From NCBI GenBank assembly GCA_964016885.1, contig OZ024740.1:206383691-206447690 (forward strand): a stretch of DNA of 64,000 nucleotides, read 5' to 3'. Under the pieces are notes generated by a model. It did not search any database and had not been told where the DNA came from. It was given only the letters and a program-made list of their open reading frames with translations. This document shows positions 38,268-49,200 of the stretch, piece after piece (the first letter of the stretch is position 1; the number at the start of each line of letters is the position of its first letter). This DNA comes from Eledone cirrhosa. Lineage: Eukaryota; Mollusca; Cephalopoda; Octopoda; Eledonidae. A program made the translations under genes and the position numbers.

Positions 38268-38690
38268 TGCGCGCGCGCGCGCGTGTATATATGTGTGTGT
38301 GTGTATACACCTACACACACACATATATATAATACATATGTAAACAACATAAATATGTGTGTGAGTACACCTACACACACTACATATAGTATGTGTGTAA
38401 CATACTACATGTAGTATGTGTGTGTGGACACTTACACACACACATATTACATATGATGTAAACATCACAAATATGTGTGAACATATACTACATGTATATG
38501 TGTGTATACGCATTACATGTAGCATGTGTGTGTGTACACACGCACATACATATTACATAGTTTGTATGTACACCTACACACCCATGTAGTATGTCTGTGT
38601 ACTCGTACTACACGCACATAGATGCAGTATGTGTGTGCACATACTACATACATATTACATATGATGTAAACAACACAAATAGGGATTTCA
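38268..38690. repeat. Alternating purine-pyrimidine microsatellite with hairpins
   Basis: A (GC)n run passes into (GT)n, (TA)n and (AC)n. Further imperfect palindromes of the form tatgtgtgtg...cacacacata follow, including recurrences of acatatgatgtaaacanc at about 38450 and 38655. Apparent open frames here are repeat artefacts. Confidence 0.9.
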
Positions 38691-39069
38691 TAAAAGAAAT
38701 GAAAAACTCAGATATTTAATAAAATAGTAAGAATGATAACAATTATAATGATTATGGAAATAACAATGATGATAATTACAATGTGAACAATAATTAATAA
38801 TAATTTCTTTCTCAAGACAAAAGGAACATTTTCCTCTTTTTTATTAGAATAGATTAAAATGACTTGTAGTTTTATATTACTGGTACTTCACTGACCCGGG
38901 ATGACGATGGAAATGACGGAAATACTGATGTTGTTGTTGGTTTTAACAGTGATGGCAGCTTCATAAATTACTGAAGAGTGAGTCTACCTACTGAAGTCAC
39001 ACTGTTGTCTACTTGGCAATATTATTTTACAATAGACGGGGGTCGAAATAATAGTCCTAACTTTATATA
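38691..39069. other. Intergenic, nothing recognised
   Basis: AT-rich sequence with no convincing open frame, repeat or RNA signal that I can identify by eye. Confidence 0.6.
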
Positions 39070-39570
39070 TATACATTATATACATACGTGGTTATGTGTA
39101 CGAGTGAATAAATCTACATAGATAGATAGATGTATGTGTAGATAGACAGATAGGTGTATAGATAGACAGATAAATACATAGATTGATGTATAAAAACACA
39201 GGCAGATAGATGTGTTGATAGACAGATAAATGCATACGTAGCTAGGTGTATAGGCAGATATATGTGTACATAAACGGATATAAAGACATATAGATGTATA
39301 AAAACACAGGCAGATAGATGTGTTGATAGACAAATAAATACATAGATAGATAGATAGATAGACAGATAGATGTGTAAACAAATAGGTGTATAGACATATA
39401 TATTTCATAGACATATAAATACTTAGACAGATAGCTAAACAGACAAATGCATAGACAGATAGGTATATAGACAGATAGATGTGTAGATAGACAGATAAAT
39501 ACAGGTGTATAGTCAGAGACAGATATTTATATACAAGACGGATAAATACATAGACAGATATATAATCAGA
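39070..39570. repeat. Degenerate (GATA)n-type microsatellite
   Basis: Imperfect tandem tetranucleotides (gatagatagatagacagata) with a longer period superimposed (acacaggcagatagatgtgt at about 39197 and 39303). The long minus-strand reading rich in Ser-Ile-Tyr-Leu is its translation. Confidence 0.93.
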
Positions 39571-40184
39571 CAAATAGGCTGATAAAGTAACAAGATAATC
39601 TAGTCAGATACATAAACATTTCATAGATAAAAGAAAAGAAACTTTAAACAGATTTTTACAATCACTATGTAGAGAAAGATTGATATAGATATCTCCATAA
39701 CTGCTATTGTTGTAGTTGCTGTGACTATAACTGACAAAAACACACAATACGGATATTAGCGAGAAAAATAAATTAGTGAAAGTAAAAATTATGACAATAT
39801 CTTCATATGACACTTACCACGAAAATTAACAGCCATACAATAATATCCCAACTGAAAAAAAACTTGGGCGTGTCGTTTTATTATTGTTTTTTCACATATA
39901 TATTTATATATAGATAAATAAATATATTTTCCTGGTGTTGATTAAATAAACTTAATCGTTTTATGTTTATATAAGTGGTGAAGAAGAAGAGCAGCTGTAA
40001 TTTCTAATGAGGGATCTGACAGCAATGTAGTAGAGATCTGTTTAACAAGGAATACATGCCAAGCTGATGTTTACTCACCATCTCTGCCGTAAAGCGGTTC
40101 CTTCCTACAAATTATCATTGCTCATCTTTGTCAACAGCAGCAGCTGCTGGTGTCTGCTTTTTCCTCCACACCAGCTGGATATAT
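39571..40184. other. Intergenic, nothing recognised
   Basis: Short open frames on both strands lack family resemblance and splice-site support. AT-rich. Confidence 0.55.
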
Positions 40185-40570
40185 GGTCACTCGTCCTGCT
40201 AGAAATAGCAGCCAAAATATCCCTCAAATCAATACAGGAAAGAAGAGAATGCTTTTGATTAGAGCCAGATCTAGGGCGAACCAACGTCGACCAACTGGAA
40301 AGACAGGTTAATGTAAAAAGTCCCAATACGGTCACTCGTCCTGCTAGAAATAGTAGACAAAATATCCCTCAAATTACAACCCTAGTGTCTTAAATACAGG
40401 AGAGAAGAGAAAGCCTTTGGTCATAGATCTTCTCGATCAGAGCCGGATCTAGGGTGAAACAACTGGAAGAACGAGTTAATGTAAAAAAATTTCAATGTGG
40501 TCGCTCGTCTTGCTAGAAATAGCAGCCAAATCACCTTCAAATTACATCTTACAGTCTTAAAAAAAGGAAG
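40185..40570. repeat. Three-copy tandem repeat, about 145-169 bp period
   Basis: The motif ggtcactcgtcctgctagaa and its flanks recur at 40185, 40330 and 40499 (third copy ggtcgctcgtcttgctag). Between motifs are agccagatctaggg and aactggaaagacagg-like segments. The third copy is partial. Family unknown to me. Confidence 0.8.
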
Positions 40571-40855
40571 GTTTCATTAGATAATTAAGGTAGCGTTTCA
40601 CATATGTAAATATATTGAGTTGAAAATCTTAGATCAGTTGAGATTGTCTAAGCAATTAGTAGACAAAAACTCCCCGTATGGGTATTTAAACAATAAGGTG
40701 TGCCAAGCAAAGGAGATAATTCCAATAAGTTGATCGAAATTTTGTACAGTATAGACAATACATATTGGTGTTAAAAGCCAAATGGTGAAAGCAACGGGTA
40801 TGTTTTGCTCCCATAAAACCTCACAAGTGAAGCATACTCTACTAGTTGGCATAAC

Positions 40856-41146
40856 CAGAGTTGGATTAAGACCTTTGGGGGAGGGAGGCGTACTTCAGGT
40901 TTTGGGGGTGGCCCTTCATACAAAAAAAAAATTAGAATACACAGCAAATCCCCCAATTTTACATATCAAAGTGAGCTTGACAAAAGTAATTGGAATTGAA
41001 AAGTTATACATACAGGTATTACATTCAAAAATTCTAACCACCCTAAAACTAAAACGCCCATCAAATTGCTGCGGCTGTCGCTGGTAGGGCCACTGCAGGG
41101 GCCCCGGGACAATTTCTCCCTTTGCTTCCCATTAAATCCGATCCTG
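40856..41146 (-). mobile_element. hAT-like MITE, about 291 bp
   Basis: Terminal inverted repeats: cagagttggattaag at the left and the reverse complement of a cagg-type end at the right (aaatccgatcctg). The flanking 8 bp are ggcataac and ggcataat, a 7/8 target-site duplication. The interior matches the copies at 50663 and 41630 (ttggaattgaaaagttatac). There is no coding capacity. Confidence 0.85.
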
Positions 41147-41629
41147 GGCATAATGAAATACAGATGTAGTAACATTGATTCTGAATATCAACAATATGAA
41201 TGAGGGGGAATACTTTAGGTGGGATGCTCTGCATACTAAATATAAATACAGTAGGACCTCACATGTATCATCATGGTTTAAATAGAGGTTTTAATTAAAT
41301 GTAGATCGAATATTTTCCATTAACTATCTCATTGGATAATGTAATCCTTTGTAAAAAAAAAAAAAAAACAAGATGGTCATAGCTGGAATGCATTTTTGCA
41401 AAGGTCTGTTCAATCAAGACCGACCTATGGCTAAATAACAACCAGTTGGAAATACTAATGGAACAGTTTGGTCTTTCATTCTCTACAATAATCCCAATGT
41501 TACAAGAAGGAAAATATATTTGGTTCTACTCACTCTCTACCTATAGTTGTCTCTTCTAACAACTCACAGGTAATGGAAATAGTAAATTAACAATCACTTT
41601 CCTCAACACCATTAGTCTCTCTACATATC
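41147..41629. other. Intergenic, nothing recognised; A-tract
   Basis: Contains an A-tract near 41354. No gene or repeat family recognised. Confidence 0.55.
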
Positions 41630-41885
41630 TGGGTGGATGGGGCCACCAGCGACGGCTGTACCAATTTATTTGTGTCCTCAGCTGGGATTTTTAGGTTTAG
41701 GATGGTTAGAATGTTTGAATTTAATACCTGTATGTATAACTTTTCAATTCCAATTACTTGCACCAAGCGAACTTTGATATGTAAAATTGTGGGGTTTGCT
41801 GTGTATTCTAATATTTTGTGTATGAGCACCACCACCCCTAAATTGAAGTGCCCCAGGCCCTGTCTAGGAGCCACCATTATGACTT
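41630..41885 (+). mobile_element. hAT-like MITE, diverged copy with eroded ends
   Basis: The interior (ttagaatgtttgaatttaat, acttttcaattccaattact, tttgatatgtaaaattgtgg) matches the elements at 50663 and 40856. The terminal cagggttgg repeats are no longer clear. Confidence 0.8.
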
Positions 41886-42240
41886 CCATAGAGCTAAATT
41901 TATCAGGGACTTGTTTTTCTTTATCATCACCAGTGGCCTATTATCGTCAGATGATTTCATCCCTAAATGAAACGGAACTAGTCCTATAAAAGTCACCACT
42001 TAATGAAATAAAATGCTCTCTTTACTTGATGTATTGAGTACCTTACTTTAATTCTACTCTTACAATGAACATCAATAAATGAAACAGAACTAGTTCAGTA
42101 AAAGTGGCCTTACAATATACCCCACTCATGTCACCACTCCCTCTACTATCATTCCTTAATAAACCCATTTTGGCCATTTGTATTTGCGATCGTATCCTTT
42201 CAAACATTATATATATTTTGAAATTATATATGAATGAATA
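41886..42240. other. Intergenic with a short direct repeat
   Basis: aaatgaaacggaactagtcc near 41965 and aaatgaaacagaactagttc near 42076 form a degenerate direct repeat about 110 bp apart. Otherwise unrecognised. Confidence 0.5.
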
Positions 42241-42500
42241 CGCACGTGTTTTTTTTTCCTAATTTTTTCGCCATTCCTTCCTCTTCCCACTCTCTATCTT
42301 TCTATTTCATCTTTTATTTCTCATTCTATCTTCTGATGAAGGACTAGTGTCCGAAATGTTAAGACTCTTTTCCTATTTCAAACGTTAAACTAATATATTT
42401 CTTCATTGTATTGTGTCGTTTGATTTGTTATTTCTGTTTACTTTTTAAACACACATACACATGAAAAGGCTTGCTGAACAAACAAGCCGAAATCGCTTGG
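42241..42500 (+). repeat. Dispersed-repeat-like sequence with hammerhead-like core
   Basis: A T/C-rich run leads into ctgatga (42333-42339), a potential 4-bp stem ggac...gtcc (42341-42352), gaaa (42353-42356) and tgtt. Then aacgt lies at 42381-42385, able to pair with atgtt. This order resembles the hammerhead ribozyme core known from Penelope-like retroelements. An extra A at 42340 and no good stem I make it a degenerate candidate at best. Confidence 0.4.
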
Positions 42501-42722
42501 CGCCGCGGTCGGGATTTTACATCTCTCTCTTTCTCTCCCTATATATATATAATAATAATGACATTATTGTGTAAAGTGCTCAGGTGCACTACAACTCCTC
42601 AAAGGTGCATGTATAGTACACAGAATAATATACAAATGTCAGGGAAGTGATATATATATATAGGAAAATGTTTAATCCCTATTACCCACTCCACTACCCT
42701 AAGTATTGAGTACTCTGGTGCG

Positions 42723-42852
<130 letters not shown>

Positions 42853-42866
42853 TTATATATATATAT

Positions 42867-43000
42867 AAGTGGTTACACAACAGTTAGTTCATACCGTTTC
42901 ACCTTAGCGGATCCTCAGCTCGTAAATTACGAGCTGAGGACCCGCTAAGGTGAAACAATTGTTCTCGGTATGGTGAACTAATTATTGTGTAACCACTTCT
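42867..43000. repeat. Foldback palindrome
   Basis: agtggttacacaac near the left end pairs with gtgtaaccactt at the right end. The centre is tcagctcgtaaattacgagc, with gtttcaccttagcgg pairing with cccgctaaggtgaaac. The right arm carries roughly 13 extra bases in two places after gtgaaac. It has no open frame and looks like a foldback or MITE-type element. Confidence 0.85.
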
Positions 43001-43062
43001 ACCTAATTCGTCCCATGGACTGAGTGCTCTACCACTACGGATATTACCTTCCAGTGTTCTAC

Positions 43063-43065
<3 letters not shown>

Positions 43066-43142
<77 letters not shown>
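43066..43142. repeat. (TA)n followed by (GA)n microsatellite
   Basis: TA dinucleotides run directly into GA dinucleotides, in the same order and orientation as 42725-42830. Confidence 0.97.
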
Positions 43143-43146
<4 letters not shown>

Positions 43147-43176
43147 GAAAATGTGTGAAATTCTTGGTGCAGTTAG

Positions 43177-43326
43177 GTATATTTGAAAAAAGGAAAAGAA
43201 TGACTTCACTTGTAGTTCTAAATAATTTAATTTCATATTTTACAAGTTTGTTTTGGAGACAAAATTGTAAAATTATGATATTATAAAATTAAATTGAAGT
43301 CATTCTTTTCCTTTTTTCAAATATAC
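43177..43326. mobile_element. Foldback/MITE with perfect 32-bp terminal inverted repeats
   Basis: Arm 43177-43208 (begins gtatatttgaaaaaagg) is the exact reverse complement of 43295-43326. The pairing continues imperfectly inward (aatttaattt against aaattaaatt). The interior of about 86 bp is AT-rich and noncoding. Confidence 0.85.
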
Positions 43327-44200
43327 ATGTATATGAAATTTGTGCATCCCAACACAAATGACCATAATAATAGCTAAGTACTATAAACAATAGTTGAAAA
43401 AATTGGGTTGAAATACTCCTGTGATGGTAAACCAAAATGGATAGAGATACCCCCCTTCCCCTCTAAATGGGGATAAAAACCTACAGCTGTTTGATGCCAG
43501 GCTGGTACAGGGAGAGAGTATGACTGAGAGAGAGGGGGAGAGATACAGATCAGATAGATAGAGAGAGAGTAAGAATGAGTGAGAGAAGTGTATGTTTGGG
43601 TGTGGGTATGAATGAGAATATATAATTCTAAAAGACAATAAAAGGGAGTTATAATGATAATAATTAATATTTTGCTACGTGATTAAATGAAAAAGTAAAA
43701 TGAAAGGAAACGAGAGGAAAGCTAGATTTACAACAGTTGTGAAGACCTGTTTACGACATAACGGCGGCAAATAAAATTGTATTTTCTGTGAGTTAAAGTT
43801 TCTTTCTCCTGTCGTTTAGTCTTCTGTTTACTGTTTATTTTAATCAATGTCTTTTTGGCACTCTCTCCACTCATATATATATATATAGAGAGAGAGAGCC
43901 ACATTCAGGTCTTTCCTTATTTCACTTATTAATACGCATTTAAAAAATGGTTAAATTTTGTTTTAGGTTGGTAAAAAGAGAAAGTAATGTTTATATAAAA
44001 CAACGCAATATATGAAAAGTTAATCAAGGAATGTTTCTATTTTATCCTTTAAAATATATTTTAGCGAGATAAAATCTTCAGTGTCACCGTCCACCCTTCA
44101 CACTAAATAACGACTAAGACCATCATTACATATTTTTTAATATACTCTGTTGTTAACAAAAAATTGTATTTTTCTCGAACGAAACTAAGTCTTCACATGT
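43327..44200. other. Intergenic, no gene recognised
   Basis: A short (GA)n-rich tract lies at about 43512-43580 and a TA/GA tract at 43873-43899. No repeat family or exon could be supported. An upstream noncoding exon of the CtIP gene could lie anywhere from here to 46 kb, but I see no decisive signal. Confidence 0.5.
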
Positions 44201-44400
44201 TCAAACACTGTCAGGGTCGTAACATAAGAACTAGGATTGATATCGACTAATCCCCACCTCCTTTCTGATCTTGTGTCTCGCCGAGGTCAGCTGTTTTTCA
44301 TATTACGCGTTCTATAAAAAGAAAAAAAAGTACCAGTTATATATTGTGGTCGATTTCATCAACTTTCCCCTCCCCATGAATTGCCGGTTCATCTCGGTGG
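44201..44400 (+). mobile_element. Degenerate tRNA-derived SINE
   Basis: tcgccgaggtcagctg, aaaagtaccagttatatatt, ggtcgatttcatcaac, ttcccctccccatgaattgc follow the order of the SINE body with heavy divergence. Confidence 0.65.
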
Positions 44401-44805
44401 GATTTTGTTATTTATTCATTTAAAGGTGAATCCCCCCCCCCCCCCTCTATTCAGAGTTTTCTTTTAATAAGTATATAATAAATAAATAAAAATAGACAAA
44501 GAAGATTAAAAATGACATGTACACTCCCTCAAATACACACAACAGAGAATGCCGGTGTTACCCCCTGAAATATGCTTAAGGTAACCCAAAACATGGCATT
44601 ACCGGTTGAGTAAATGTCACTTATGAAAGATCAACGAATCTTGAAACAGCGCTGTCTGGCATTCTCGACTGCTACTGACATCTATGACGTATTCCCAGAA
44701 AATATTTTTTTCGTAACGAAAAAATATTTTTACTTTGATAGTGGAGTTACCATTTGTTTATTATGTATAAAAATATAGCATATGCTTTCGTATATAACCC
44801 TATTA
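44401..44805. other. Unrecognised, apparently single-copy sequence
   Basis: A poly-C run lies near 44432. 44520-44740 contains no repeat I recognise. No open frame of note. Confidence 0.45.
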
Positions 44806-45020
44806 TATATATATATAAGTGGTCATGTAGGTGTCACAACGAAAAGTACCCAGTACTCACTGTAAATGTGGTTGGCCTTAGGAAGGGCATCCAACTGTAG
44901 AAACCAAGCCAAAGTCAGTTCTGTATGAGCAAGACAGTCATCTGGCCTGACATTTCTCACAACTGGACAACTCGTCTAACCCATGCTTGCACGGGAAAAT
45001 GGACGTGATGATGATGTATA
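44806..45020 (+). mobile_element. SINE/LINE-tail element
   Basis: After a (TA)n run: agtggtcatgtaggtgtcac, agtacccagtactcactg, ggttggccttaggaagggca, ccatgcttgcacggg, ggacgtgatgatgatg. It has no tRNA head. Confidence 0.85.
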
Positions 45021-45550
45021 TATGTATGAGTGTGTATCCAATCTAATAATAGGCATAATGTATCTGTAAATATTTTTTTTTTCTGAATGTAACTTTTCAT
45101 AATGTCTCTTCCCCTCCCCCTATTTCTCACTCTTGTGACTTTACTAACAGATAATCTTCTTTCTTTTCCTCAAAGGAACTCTGCTGTTGTGTGAGAGAAA
45201 TGATGATAGTGATACATCATAGAAGATAATTTTAATGACCAGAGAGAGAGAGAGAGCAAGAAGACTAAAGAAGGAAGAAAAACAGAGTTTTATATCACAA
45301 ATACTAAAAAAAAGGGAAGAGAGTTTGAAAGGGTAAAAGTAAATATTTATATTATAACAGTCAATATGAATACAATATCGGTCTCTAATTTCTTAAAGAA
45401 GTATATTTAGAAGGATACCATTAGCCAGTTACCCCTCCATCCAGGAAACCTCCTCTCTCTTTCACTTCAATATATCCATTGTTTGGTGTTTTTAACTATC
45501 TAGAGTTTTTCTCTCATTCTTTCACATGAGTCATGCATATTTAATAACTT
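45021..45550. other. Region upstream of the CtIP gene, nothing recognised
   Basis: AT-rich with a short GA tract at 45241. A promoter or noncoding first exon for the downstream gene is possible, but no element is clear enough to call. Confidence 0.4.
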
Positions 45551-45752
45551 TTAACCCTTTAATATTTACATTACTCTATATTTACTATTATATTTTCACG
45601 GTAAAGGCTTTATCTCACATAATATCGAATATGAGATTTTGATATTGTTTATTTTGAGAACAATATCTTAACGTCAGTATGACCGGCCGGTTTCAGGCAG
45701 TTTGAACAGAAAGAGGTGGGAGAATCCTGGCTGGATATGGCTGGTTTAAATG
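45551..45752 (+). mobile_element. TTAA-flanked MITE-like element, diverged copy
   Basis: Starts ttaacccttt and contains tacattactctatatttact, attttgagaacaat and agtttgaacagaaagagg. Its right end is eroded. Same family as 53064, 58687 and 63466. Confidence 0.75.
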
Positions 45753-45814
45753 TATTTGAATTGCTATAAATTGTCACTTGTTTATTGCGTGTATGTTCTA
45801 TGTACTACATATCT

Positions 45815-46000
45815 ATAACATCATCATCGTCGATTAATGTCTATCTTCCACGCTAGCATGGGTTAGATGGGTTTGTCCCAATTAGAGGCAAGTTGGGTCG
45901 GGTGACCGTATCTCGCTCATATAGGAGAGTTTCTGGCTGGGTCCCCTTCCTAATGCCAATATCATATGTCTGTGTTTACTGTATGTCTTAGAGTTATGAC
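45815..46000 (-). mobile_element. SINE/LINE-tail element
   Basis: Reverse complement of the shared tail: catcatcatcgtcgatta, atcttccacgctagcatgg, gaggcaagttgggtc, ttcctaatgccaatatc. It lies just upstream of the first coding exon. Confidence 0.75.
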
Positions 46001-46125
46001 TGATTTATATATATCTTACCTGTTCCAGTTAATAATCTGAGGCCTTGCTGGGACACCACTTGTTTTTATGTCTGTTATATTTACTGTATGTTTGTCTTCA
46101 CTTTATACAGAAGAACCCTGATAAA

Positions 46126-46261
46126 ATGACATCTACTGAAGTAGAACCATTGAAAATGAGTCTGACTGAATTAAAATCAGCCTCAAAATCTAATGGCAAT
46201 GAAAATAAGTTAGAATTATTACTGAAAGAAGTTTACCGAACGCACAAGGACATTATTAAAT
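46126..46261 (+). CDS. RBBP8: CtIP coding exon 1
   Basis: A splice acceptor (cactttatacag) precedes 46111, so a 5' UTR exon is expected upstream. The first ATG in the exon is at 46126 (gataaaATGaca). It encodes residues 1-45 plus one base. Residues 28-45 (KLELLLKEVYRTHKDIIK) resemble the start of the vertebrate CtIP tetramerisation/coiled-coil helix. Donor t|gtaagt at 46262. An upstream in-frame ATG at 46045 lies before the acceptor and gives an implausible hydrophobic lead, so it was not used. Confidence 0.8.
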
Positions 46262-49200
46262 GTAAGTGGAACTTGTTTTATTCTTTATTATAGCTGTGTA
46301 ATTTTCTTTTAGACTTATTTATAGTAGTTTCAGTCATTAGATTGTGGCTAAGGTTGGAGCACTGCTTTCAAGAGAGATAATTGATCGCATCAACTTCATT
46401 ACTTATTGTTTATAAGTCAGGTACTTATTGGATCTCTATTGAACTGTTAAGACAAACAATATATGATAGGTTTGTGATTTAGGCACAAAGCCAACAATTT
46501 TGGAGAGGGGAAGTTGATTAAATCGACCCGTTTGTTACTGGTACTTTATTTTGTCAACCCTGTAAAGTTGAAAGGCAAAGCTAACCTCGTTGGGATTTGA
46601 ACTCAGAGCGTAAATGGCCATAACTCTATGCCGCAAAGCATGTGTTCAACTCTCTGTCGATACTGCCAGTCTGTCATGTTTAAGTATAATAAACTTATAT
46701 AAGTATCGCTACAGTTGTTTTAAGCCGTGATCATGTCACAGCTACCTCAGTAGCCACATGAGAATGTCGGACACTAATATTTTCGGATTTTCATGATCAT
46801 AACATAAACTATTCATAGCAAGACTTATATATGTTTATAATTCATAAACACATCAAATATGCCTTCATGCTCACCTCTATTATAAATCACACTGTGTTAG
46901 TGCTACTGCTAATTGATCCTTGTCAGTCAAACTTACATTATGCATAAAAATATTGTATATGCTTTCATATGTACCTCATATATATATATATGATCATCAT
47001 TATATGTGGTTGGTGTTAGGAAGGGCATCCAGCTGTAAAAAAACCTGCCAGAGACACTTCCATACGAACAAGACATGGTCTCCTGACCATTCACGCATCA
47101 AATGGAACAAAACAGTCTAACCCATGCTAGCGTGGAAGATGGACGTTAAATGATGATGATGATAACCATCATCATCATCATCACTGTTTAACGTCCATTT
47201 TCCATCCTTGCATGGGTTAGACGTGTTGTCCTATTTGAGGCAAGTCGGGTCAAATGACCATGTTTTGCTCATACAGAACTGATTTTGACATGGTTTCTAT
47301 GGCTATATGCCTTTCCTAATGCCAATCACATTTACAGTAAGTACTGAGTGCTTTTTGTTGTGATTCCTACACAACTACTTTACAGTGTGGGCTGTACATG
47401 ACCAGTGTGTATGTATACAGTGGTCCTCTTTACAGTTTCTGTGTATCGCAGCCATGCCTGCACCTAATTGTTAGAGATTTTTCATGACTATTTACAGAAA
47501 TTGAAATATTGTCTACATCATTTTTTTTCTAACAGCATCCAGTAATGTATGGAAAGATAAGTTTGAGAAGATGAAGACATTGAAAAACAAGTAAGTCTTG
47601 TGTCTCTTTAACTCAAATACTCACACTATCTCATCTTTCAAATATTCTTATCCTCCCTTCTCCTCTCTCACCTCTACACTTACCCTCTCCTCTCTCACCT
47701 CTACACTTACCCTCTCCTTCCTCTCTCACCTCTACACTTACCCTCTCCTTCCTCTCTCACCTCTACACTTACCCTCTCCTCTCTCACCTCTACACTTACC
47801 CTCTCCTCTCTCACCTCTACACTTACCCTCTCCTCTCTCACCTCTACACTTACCCTCTCCTCTCTCACCTCTACACTTACCCTCTCCTTCCTCTCTCACC
47901 TCTACACTTACCCTCTCCTCTCTCACCTCTACACTTACCCTCTCCTCTCTCACCTCTACACTTACCCTCTCCTCTCTCACCTCTACACTTACCCTCTCCT
48001 CTCTCACCTCTACACTTACCTTCTCCTCTCTCACCTCTACACTTACCCTCTCCTCTCTCACCTCTACACTTACCCTCTCCTCTCTCACCTCTACACTTAC
48101 CCTCTCCTCTCTCACCTCTACACTTACCCTCTCCTTCCTCTCTCTAACTATTCACATTCTCTATCCCTTCTTAATGTTGTTGGTAGGCAACTCTCATTTT
48201 AACCTACTTTCAATTATGAAGGACTAACAATGTTCAATTCTTTAGCTCAAGACTCTTTCTTTCCTTTCTTTCCCTATACTTCCTTTCATTTACCAACTCT
48301 ACTGTCAATTACTTGTGCCAGAATTTCTGAACCTCACTAAACACAAAATGATGCCAGGATGTAAACCTTCAATTCTCCAATGATACCTTAAAACTGCTAT
48401 CTTATTCAAACATCCACCCCAACTTCTGCAACCTTTTAAATGAAAAGCTCTAAGCTATGTTTTTGTTTGTTGTTTTTTTTTGTATAAATTGTTATTGTTT
48501 TTAGAATTTCAGCCTCCAAGAAATCCCTCCAAATGGAATGTGATTCATTAAAAGAAGAAAATAAATCATTAAAAGAGTTCCAAAAATCTTAGTGAGTAAA
48601 TTATATCTACACACCACATATTAACACTTGTTATTATACACACGCATATATACATATCATCATCATTTAACGTCCATTTTCCATGCTAACATGGGTTAGA
48701 TGAGTTGTCCTGTTGTGAGATAGGCCAGGTCAGGTGACCATGTGTTGCTCATATAGAACTGATTTTGCCTTGGTGTCTACAGCTGGATGCCCTTCTAAAT
48801 GCCAACCACATTTATAAATATCATCTTTCATATGCATCACATGTCCATACCAATGCAATCTCCTCTCCTGTCCACTACATCTGATTCCTCTTATGCCTAG
48901 TTTCTCTCTCAGTTCATGTATGCTTTGCTGTTCACATCCATTGAAGCATGCAAGCTTCATTTCTTTTGAATCTTCACAGCAACCAAGCCTCACTACCATG
49001 CAACATCGCTGTTTGTATACTTGCATCATGCAATCTGCCTTTCATTCTGAGGGAAAAGCATTTTGTAGCTGGAAATGGTAGCTCCCTGAACTTCTTTCTT
49101 CTTGTTATCTCTCTGGCTACTGTACTTTCAGAACACCCACCTCTGCTGCTAATTTGGTCACCCAGGTAGCAGAAGCTGTCTACTGCTTCTACCAAACCTT

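Noticed and set aside
39076..39573. Minus-strand Ser-Ile-Tyr-Leu-rich open frame resembling a membrane protein
   Set aside because: Translation of a degenerate GATA microsatellite.
46045..46125. Alternative CtIP start at 46045 giving a hydrophobic N-terminal extension
   Set aside because: A good acceptor (ttatacag) lies at 46103-46110, and the preceding residues look like translated intron.
47598..48227. Ser-Leu-Thr repeat protein on + (209 residues) and Glu/Val repeat protein on - (125 residues)
   Set aside because: Both are readings of the 27-bp intronic minisatellite, open on both strands because 27 is a multiple of three.
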